51,732 bases of DNA from Clostridia bacterium UC5.1-1D2 (GTDB lineage: Bacteria; Bacillota; Clostridia; Lachnospirales; Lachnospiraceae). Within the stretch, counting starts at the first letter, position 1. Each line of letters starts with the position of its first letter. Below the pieces are notes generated by a model. That model worked only from the letters and a program-made list of their open reading frames with translations. It did not search any database and was not told where the DNA came from. Shown one piece after another: positions 47,286 through 51,732 of this stretch. The translations under genes and the position numbers were made by a program. Where the stretch lies: assembly GCA_001304855.1 (NCBI GenBank), contig BBZN01000030.1:1-51732 (forward strand), given 5' to 3'.

Positions 47286-47749
47286 CGTTCCTGCACCGCC
47301 TCTCTGGTCTTTTCCCGTTCCTTCTGCCGGGTCTTGACACGGCCCACAGCCTGCCGGAGCCCGCGCCGGATAGAGGGCTTGTCTTTCTGGCGGGCCATCA
47401 CCCGCTTGGTATACTCGGAAAATGCCGCCGTGATGGCATCGGCCTGTCCCGCCTTGAAAAACAGGAGATAGTCCTTCGGGCCTACCTTGTGGAACGCATA
47501 GTCTACATTGAATTTCCGGGCCACCCGGTCAAACAGGCGGGCGTCCCCCTTTAGCTGGATACTGTTGGACTGTCCGGCGTGGCCCATGAGCTGTTTCACG
47601 GTCTGCCGCCCGTGGGGCGTGAGCGCGTCCCGGTTGTGTTTCTGCACTCCGGCCAGAAACTTCTGGCACGCCATGAACAGCACCCGGCCCGTCAGCTTTG
47701 CCGCCTGTACGGATATGGCCACAGTCTTTCTTGATACTTCTTCTTCCAT
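47282..47749 (-). CDS. pcfB: PcfB-family (DUF3801) protein
   Basis: A 155-residue protein (MEEEVSRKTVAISVQAAKLT GRVL) with the DUF3801 pattern HGRQTVKQLMGHAGQSNSIQ and FNVDYAFHKVGPKDYLLFFK, and a basic C-terminus. PcfB-type proteins link the relaxosome to the VirD4 coupling protein. It lies directly upstream of virD4 with overlapping stop/start. The start at 47749 follows GGAGGTATCA. Confidence 0.88.
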   Translation of the reverse strand: MEEEVSRKTVAISVQAAKLTGRVLFMACQKFLAGVQKHNRDALTPHGRQTVKQLMGHAGQSNSIQLKGDARLFDRVARKFNVDYAFHKVGPKDYLLFFKAGQADAITAAFSEYTKRVMARQKDKPSIRRGLRQAVGRVKTRQKEREKTREAVQER

Positions 47750-47813
47750 TGATACCTCCTTCCCGTCCGGGAGCCGCCGGTTAAAAGCGGAGGCCCCCGG
47801 GGGAAATGGGAAA

Positions 47814-47836
47814 CCTCGGGCCAACTTGGCCCGAGG
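47814..47836. repeat. ICE palindrome copy 17
   Basis: CCTCGGGCCAA centre C TTGGCCCGAGG, fully paired arms, filling the gap between the DUF6674 stop and pcfB. Confidence 0.92.
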
Positions 47837-47837
47837 T

Positions 47838-48618
47838 CTACCGCTCGTCATGTGCCGCCGCCGGAGCTGTCTTTTCCTTCTTCGGCGGGCTCGTTTCCTT
47901 GAGCTCCTGCATGGTTTTCAAGATAGAGGGCTGTCTTTCGGCGGCGCGTTCCAGACGGTCAAGACTGGCAACCGCCTTATCCAGACTGTTCCGGGCCGCA
48001 AGGAAGCAGGCACGTTCCGCCCGGTAGGGGGCCTGTACCGTCTTTGCCAGCCTGCCGGGGGCCTTCGCCTCCTGTACGGCTTCCTTCCCCATCAGGCCCG
48101 GCCTATGTTTTTCAAGTGCCGCCCGGCTTCGTGATATTCGGAGCTTACGGCCTCTATTCTGGAAATGGCCTTCTCGTCCGCCTGTATTCCTTCGTTGATG
48201 TTGTTCCGCAGGGCTGTCAGCCCCGGCTTGATATGGAAGAACCGGGCGGCGTGATCCAGCGCGGAAATTCCACGCTCCTTCACAGCGGCCAATGTGTTTT
48301 TACAGCCTTCAATGATACCGGCTTTCAGCTCCGCGAGACTGTCACGCAGGGCAAGAATACGGTCTTGCAGGACAACGATTGATTTTTTCAGGGCTGATTT
48401 TAACGGGTGGTTCCGCATTTTCTCCAAATCCTGCCGCATGGCTTTCAGCTCGTCAACCGCGCTGGCAAGCTGTTTTTCCATCTCAGAAACATGGCCGATA
48501 GCTCTAACAGTTCCTTTCCTGCCGGGGATTGGTTTTCTTTCAGCAGCGCCAGCAGTTCCTTCACATACTCATTTTCAGCAATCGGCATTTCCACAGCGGG
48601 CGCTTTCTTTTTTGGCAA
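47838..48618 (-). CDS. DUF6674-like coiled-coil ICE protein (two apparent frameshifts)
   Basis: The TTG at 48618 follows AAAGGAGG (MPKKKAPAVEMPIAENEYVK ELLALL). One G is missing at TCGGCCATG (about 48494), giving HVSEMEKQLASAVDELKAMR. One C is missing at GGGCCTGATG (about 48097), joining HLKNIGRA to LMGKEAVQEAKAPG. The whole protein is about 260 residues and mostly helical, with KSIVVLQDRILALRDSLAEL. It is a recurrent Tn1549-family gene upstream of pcfB, of unknown function. Confidence 0.72.
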
Positions 48619-48651
48619 TATTCACACCTCCTTTCGTCCGGCTAACAAAAA

Positions 48652-48674
48652 CCTCGGGTCAAGTTGGCCCGAGG
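48652..48674. repeat. ICE palindrome copy 18
   Basis: CCTCGGGTCAA centre G TTGGCCCGAGG; one arm change (T) that would be a G-U pair in minus-strand-complement RNA. It lies between the ArdA stop and the next gene. Confidence 0.88.
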
Positions 48675-48675
48675 T

Positions 48676-49374
48676 CTACCGTTCCTCATGGGTCGCGGCC
48701 TTTGCTGTTTTGCCATGTTCCGGGGGCGGGGCCTCCCGGAATTGTTTCAGTGCTTCGAGAATGGAGCGGCTGGGTTCCTCGGGATAGGAAAATATCTGGT
48801 ATTCCTCGGGAACCTCCCCGTCATAGTGTTCCATGAAGGGACTCCCGTTGTTCTCGATATAGCCGCCCGCCGCAAAATCGCTTGTCGTATTTAAGAACGT
48901 ATCCCGTCCGTATGCCTCATAGTCAAAATAGTCTTTGATATGTTCTGGCACGTCAAGGGCTCCGCACTCGTCAATGAGATACCGCCCCAATTCTTCTTTG
49001 TTCTGTACTTCGGGATAAAACTCATAGCAGTCAAGGTTTTGGGTCAGGTTGATTAAGTCCTTGACGCTCCCGGTATATTCTCCGAGCGAAAGGGCGGCTT
49101 CATATTTTGCCTTCTGGCCGTTGTCCAGTCCGTCCAGTAGGGAGGCAAGATAATTCAGTTCGTCAATACTTTCGCCTTCTCCCAAATGGTTCCGCAGCCC
49201 GGCAACATTAGTTTCATAATCGGCAATAAAGATTTCCTCATACCGTATACCGTCCACGCCAATCTTGGAAAGTACGGCCTGTACTTCCTCTGTTGAGGCG
49301 GGAAATCTCAACGGTTCCACCGCGAGAATCCCCTCATTATATTTGCCGAGATTGCCAATATAGGCGCTAATCAT
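48676..49374 (-). CDS. ardA: antirestriction protein ArdA
   Basis: A 232-residue DNA-mimic protein that inhibits type I restriction in a new host. It starts MISAYIGNLGKYNEGILAVE and is strongly acidic, with the ArdA patterns DGIRYEEIFIADYETN, SIDELNYLASLLDGL and CYEFYPEVQNKEELGRYLI, ending FDYEAYGRDTF. The last 40 residues are a basic/proline tail running up to a palindrome copy. ArdA and a resident R-M system on the same element protect transfer and retention respectively. Confidence 0.92.
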   Translation of the reverse strand: MISAYIGNLGKYNEGILAVEPLRFPASTEEVQAVLSKIGVDGIRYEEIFIADYETNVAGLRNHLGEGESIDELNYLASLLDGLDNGQKAKYEAALSLGEYTGSVKDLINLTQNLDCYEFYPEVQNKEELGRYLIDECGALDVPEHIKDYFDYEAYGRDTFLNTTSDFAAGGYIENNGSPFMEHYDGEVPEEYQIFSYPEEPSRSILEALKQFREAPPPEHGKTAKAATHEER

Positions 49375-49723
49375 AGCACCGAGCCTCCCGGCCCTTGCCT
49401 TTCACGGTCAGTATGCCGTCCAGGGTGGTTGCTGTGATGTTGAGCCGCCCGGCAACGGCAATATCGTTCTTCACATCTTCTGTCATACCATTGCCGCACA
49501 CCACCAGAACATGAGCCCGGCGGAGCATATCGCGGGACATGTCAATCCCGCTTTTGTGTTCCTCGGGAATATCGTCATTCAGGAACAAATGCAGGTAGAG
49601 CAGAGGGCAGACCGGGGAAAATCCGGCCTCATAGACCGCCCTGCAATACTGCGCCGCCTGTTCCGTGTCGGCCTTGTGTTCGCCTGTCCACGCGGCGGTG
49701 ATGTATGCTAAAGGTCGTTTCAT
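49367..49723 (-). CDS. DUF4406/DUF7768-like nucleoside-deoxyribosyltransferase fold protein
   Basis: A 118-residue protein (MKRPLAYITAAWTGEHKADT) with AAQYCRAVYEAGFSPVCPLL, GIDMSRDMLRRAHVLVVCGN and a Rossmann-like pattern as in deoxyribosyltransferase-fold small proteins. Its stop overlaps the ArdA start. It is regular in phages and ICEs; the substrate is unknown. Confidence 0.75.
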   Translation of the reverse strand: MKRPLAYITAAWTGEHKADTEQAAQYCRAVYEAGFSPVCPLLYLHLFLNDDIPEEHKSGIDMSRDMLRRAHVLVVCGNGMTEDVKNDIAVAGRLNITATTLDGILTVKGKGREARCYD

Positions 49724-49835
49724 GGGGTTCCTCCTTCCTGTTTGCGCTTAATAGATAGCCCATCCCCTCCGCCCCTTCCCGTGGGAAGGGGAACGGCTCA
49801 AAGGAATATATATCCCCGTCGCTTGACTACTACAA

Positions 49836-49919
49836 GCACAACCGGGAAAGGCTGTCAAGGGCTTCGCCGCCGCAGGCGGTGGCGCGGGCGCCACCCTTGA
49901 CTGCCTTCCCCGGTTGCGC
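49836..49919. other. candidate oriT of the ICE
   Basis: Nearly perfect 26-bp inverted repeat. The left arm is GCACAACCGGGAAAGGCTGT then CAAGGG (49836-49861); the right arm begins CCCTTGACTGCC (49894-49919). The 32-bp loop holds CCGCC/GGCGG and GGCGC/GCGCC stems. The 49724-50030 gap has no gene. Size and structure fit a nicking region. Confidence 0.6.
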
Positions 49920-50000
49920 TATACAGACCACGGCGACGGGGAATATATTATATCCTTTGAGCTTCGGGGCGCGGGGCAGAGCCCCGCATTTAGGCAGGAA

Positions 50001-50023
50001 CCTCGGGGCAACTTGGCCCGAAG
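50001..50023. repeat. ICE palindrome copy 19
   Basis: CCTCGGGGCAA centre C TTGGCCCGAAG, 8 bp downstream of the parB stop. Confidence 0.88.
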
Positions 50024-50030
50024 CCCTGTC

Positions 50031-51419
50031 TTATTTCTCCTTCTCCGCCTTTTTCTCGGGTTTCGCGTGTTCCTTCTGCTTGCCCTTCCAATCGTCCAGC
50101 AGTTTGATGATCTGCTCCTTCATTTCCTGCGGGGTCTTTTCCTTCCCGAAATACTTTTCCAGCTCTGCACCGTTGATAATCACTTTGTCTACCTCCTTCT
50201 TTTCTTCCAGCATAATTCCATCAATCACATCACCGTTGAGCACGCCTTTCTGGTCGAGCTCCCGCATACGTTGTGCCTGCGAGAGAGACGGGGCCGACTG
50301 CTGCGCGTCAATGGCAACGGCGATATACTGCTGATTTTTCGGTGCGATATAGGCAAGCTCCACAGCAGGAGTGAATTTTATCCGGCCCTCGTCCATGACC
50401 TTTGAGAGTTCCGGCACAAGGTCGTTGAGCTTAATATACCGCTGAACCTGTTTCACCGTCATTTTGTTGCGAAGGGCCACAATCTCATTGGAGCGTTTTC
50501 CGGCCTCCTTCGGGTCAATTTGGCCCGGAGTCTCCCGCGCTCCCTGATGTTTGATGGCTTCCAACTGCATTTTCAGGGCCTTCGCCCGCTCACTGGGAAG
50601 GATATTTTCACGTTGGTTGGTATTGTCCTCCACCATCTGCGTGATGGCCTGTTCGTCGGTAAGGTTGCGGACGATACAGGGCATATCCAAATATCCGGCA
50701 AGCTGGCTTGCCTTCTGGCGGCGGTGGCCGGACACGATTTCATAGCCGCCGCCCTCACGGGGCCGCACAATGGCGGGCTGTGTTACGCCCTTATCCTTGA
50801 CGCTGGCAACCATCGCCCGCATTTCTTCATCATCACGCACCTGAAATGGGTGATTTTTGAAGGCGTGGAGTTCGGACAGGTTGATATGGACAATCTGTTC
50901 CGGCTCCCCGGAACGCGGGGCCGCCACAGGCCCGGCGGGCTTTTCCGGCTCCTTCGGCTTCTCGGGGATCGGAGCCTCCTTTTTCGGCTCGGCCTTTTGG
51001 GCGGCGGGCGGCTTATCCGATTTTTCAGGGGCCTTTTTTACCGCTTTCGGAGCGCGGCCCGTCTGCTTCTCCGGCTCTTTCTTATCCTTCTGTTCCGTTT
51101 TTTCAGGCTCGGCGGGTTGTCCCTTCCCGGCCTCCGCCACCTTTGCCGCCTTTTCTTTCTCCGCAACGATTTTATCAATCATAGCGCCGGAAATATCAAT
51201 GACGTTTCCGGGGCGGCTTTTATCCGCGGGGCCTGCCGCGTCCGTCTTTTCCTGTTTCGGGCCGCTGTCCTTTTCGGGGGCCGGGGCCTCCTTTACCGGG
51301 GGTGAACCTGCGGCTTCTTTGGTGGGCGGCGCGTCCTTACCGGGGGGCTTCTGTTCGGGAGCGGCGGAGCCGCTCTTAGTCGGTTCCTCCTGCTTCAAAT
51401 CTTTTTTATCATCAGCCAT
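50031..51419 (-). CDS. parB: ParB-like nuclease/partition domain protein
   Basis: A 462-residue protein. The first 170 residues are low complexity (Pro/Lys/Glu/Ala). The ParB N-terminal domain follows: IVHINLSELHAFKNHPFQVR, GGGYEIVSGHRRQKASQLAG, LTDEQAITQMVEDNTNQREN. The GHRR box and ENxxR motif of CTP-binding ParB proteins are present. Next is an HTH domain (VALRNKMTVKQVQRYIKLND) and a C-terminal part. ParB proteins spread from palindromic sites; no ParA is in the window. A degenerate palindrome copy lies inside the gene. Confidence 0.9.
   Translation of the reverse strand: MADDKKDLKQEEPTKSGSAAPEQKPPGKDAPPTKEAAGSPPVKEAPAPEKDSGPKQEKTDAAGPADKSRPGNVIDISGAMIDKIVAEKEKAAKVAEAGKGQPAEPEKTEQKDKKEPEKQTGRAPKAVKKAPEKSDKPPAAQKAEPKKEAPIPEKPKEPEKPAGPVAAPRSGEPEQIVHINLSELHAFKNHPFQVRDDEEMRAMVASVKDKGVTQPAIVRPREGGGYEIVSGHRRQKASQLAGYLDMPCIVRNLTDEQAITQMVEDNTNQRENILPSERAKALKMQLEAIKHQGARETPGQIDPKEAGKRSNEIVALRNKMTVKQVQRYIKLNDLVPELSKVMDEGRIKFTPAVELAYIAPKNQQYIAVAIDAQQSAPSLSQAQRMRELDQKGVLNGDVIDGIMLEEKKEVDKVIINGAELEKYFGKEKTPQEMKEQIIKLLDDWKGKQKEHAKPEKKAEKEK
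50508..50530. repeat. ICE palindrome copy 20 (degenerate, inside parB)
   Basis: CTTCGGGTCAA centre T TTGGCCCGGAG, read on the minus strand as PGQIDPKE within an otherwise variable segment between ParB and HTH domains. Confidence 0.6.
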
Positions 51420-51446
51420 TCAATTAACCTCCTTCATTTTGGCATG

Positions 51447-51476
51447 AAAAAGGGCCTAACTTTTTCAGTCAGGCCC
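51447..51476 (-). terminator. attenuator-like terminator before parB
   Basis: GGGCCTAACT (51452-51461) / AGTCAGGCCC (51467-51476), with TTTTT on the minus strand (51447-51451), 28 bp upstream of the parB start. Any transcript from upstream must pass it. Confidence 0.75.
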
Positions 51477-51484
51477 ACAAGCGG

Positions 51485-51507
51485 CCTCGGGCCATGTTGG
51501 CCCGAAG
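51485..51507. repeat. ICE palindrome copy 21
   Basis: CCTCGGGCCAT centre G TTGGCCCGAAG, upstream of the parB attenuator. It is the rightmost copy in the window. Confidence 0.88.
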
Positions 51508-51544
51508 CATGGGAATTGTCCTCCTTTCCGCCTCACAACGGAAA

Positions 51545-51573
51545 CGCCGCCCGTAGTCTCTACTTGGGCGGCG
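51545..51573 (-). terminator. hairpin after the collagen-like gene
   Basis: CGCCGCCC (51545-51552) / GGGCGGCG (51566-51573). On the minus strand it follows the collagen-like stop codon, though the T-run is weak. Confidence 0.55.
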
Positions 51574-51597
51574 CTTGTCCGGTAAAGTGATAAGCTC

Positions 51598-51732
51598 TTA
51601 TTTTATTTTTCCTGATACAATGGATATATAGCCGTTTCTTATTATGGTCGGTTCGGTCGCTCCTGCGACTCCTGCGGCTCCTGTGGCTCCCGTCGGACCC
51701 GTTGCTCCCGCAGCTCCTGCGGCTCCCGTCGG
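51598..51732 (-). CDS. collagen-like Gly-X-Y repeat protein, C-terminal end (partial)
   Basis: The minus-strand frame enters from the window edge as GAAGAAGATGPTGATGAAGV AGAT and ends EPTIIRNGYISIVSGKIK then TAA. The uninterrupted Gly-X-Y triplets are typical of bacterial collagen-like surface or exosporium proteins. The DNA is built from near-repeats of GGAGCC/GCAGGA triplets, prone to slippage. It may be host chromosome or ICE cargo; the window ends too soon to tell. Confidence 0.75.
   Translation of the reverse strand, partial: PTGAAGAAGATGPTGATGAAGVAGATEPTIIRNGYISIVSGKIK

Noticed and set aside
50520..51305. 261-codon plus-strand frame opposite parB
   Set aside because: It is an antisense shadow of the Pro/Lys/Glu-rich part of ParB, giving Leu/Arg repeats without a ribosome site.

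Overview
The window looks like part of a large, GC-rich integrative and conjugative element (ICE) of the Tn1549 / CTn-type family from a gut Clostridia-type Firmicute. The evidence is the order of hallmark backbone genes: relaxase, CD1845-like protein, MobC, Cys-rich VLP protein, DUF4366, DUF4315, CD1107/CD1108-like peptidase, VirB4, PrgI, DUF7007, SpoVG, VirB6-like, Maff2, VirD4, PcfB, DUF6674, ArdA, ParB. Nearly all are on the minus strand with strong AGGAGG ribosome sites. No rRNA, tRNA or CRISPR array was seen. The ICE integrase is not in the window, and the right edge runs into the end of a collagen-like Gly-X-Y protein.

Layout. 1-2.3 kb: a short ICE protein, a sigma-like factor and a divergent XRE regulator. 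2.3-3.9 kb: an AT-richer MerR regulator with a coupled cysteine-rich partner. 4.1-5.9 kb: ICE relaxase and CD1845-like protein. 6.1-8.9 kb: a type II restriction-modification island (HindVP-like endonuclease, C5 methylase, Vsr). 8.9-18.4 kb: the type IV secretion operon. 18.39-28.14 kb: mobilizable element A, inserted inside maff2. 28.66-40.09 kb: mobilizable element B, inserted in the 3' part of virD4 and carrying a chloramphenicol acetyltransferase and a eukaryotic-like kinase. 41.33-46.99 kb: mobilizable element C, inserted in the 5' part of the same virD4. 47-51.5 kb: PcfB, DUF6674, ArdA, a candidate ICE oriT and ParB. Removing A, B and C at their 3-bp shared cores (AGC, CTG, TGG on the minus strand) restores maff2 (71 codons plus stop) and virD4 (606 codons plus stop) exactly in frame, so the boundaries are well supported.

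The most unusual signal is a 23-bp near-perfect palindrome (arm CTTCGGGCCAA or CCTCGGGCCAA around one central base). About 21 copies are found, one in almost every gap between ICE backbone genes and some read in frame as the peptide SGQVGPK. It is absent from the R-M island and from elements A, B and C. It behaves like a backbone-specific binding site or a dispersed palindromic repeat; the ICE ParB is one candidate ligand.

A caution on gene integrity: more than 20 genes are split by single-base indels, almost all of them missing one base in a homopolymer. This is what uncorrected long-read consensus produces, so most such genes are annotated here as one gene with a probable sequence error rather than as true pseudogenes.
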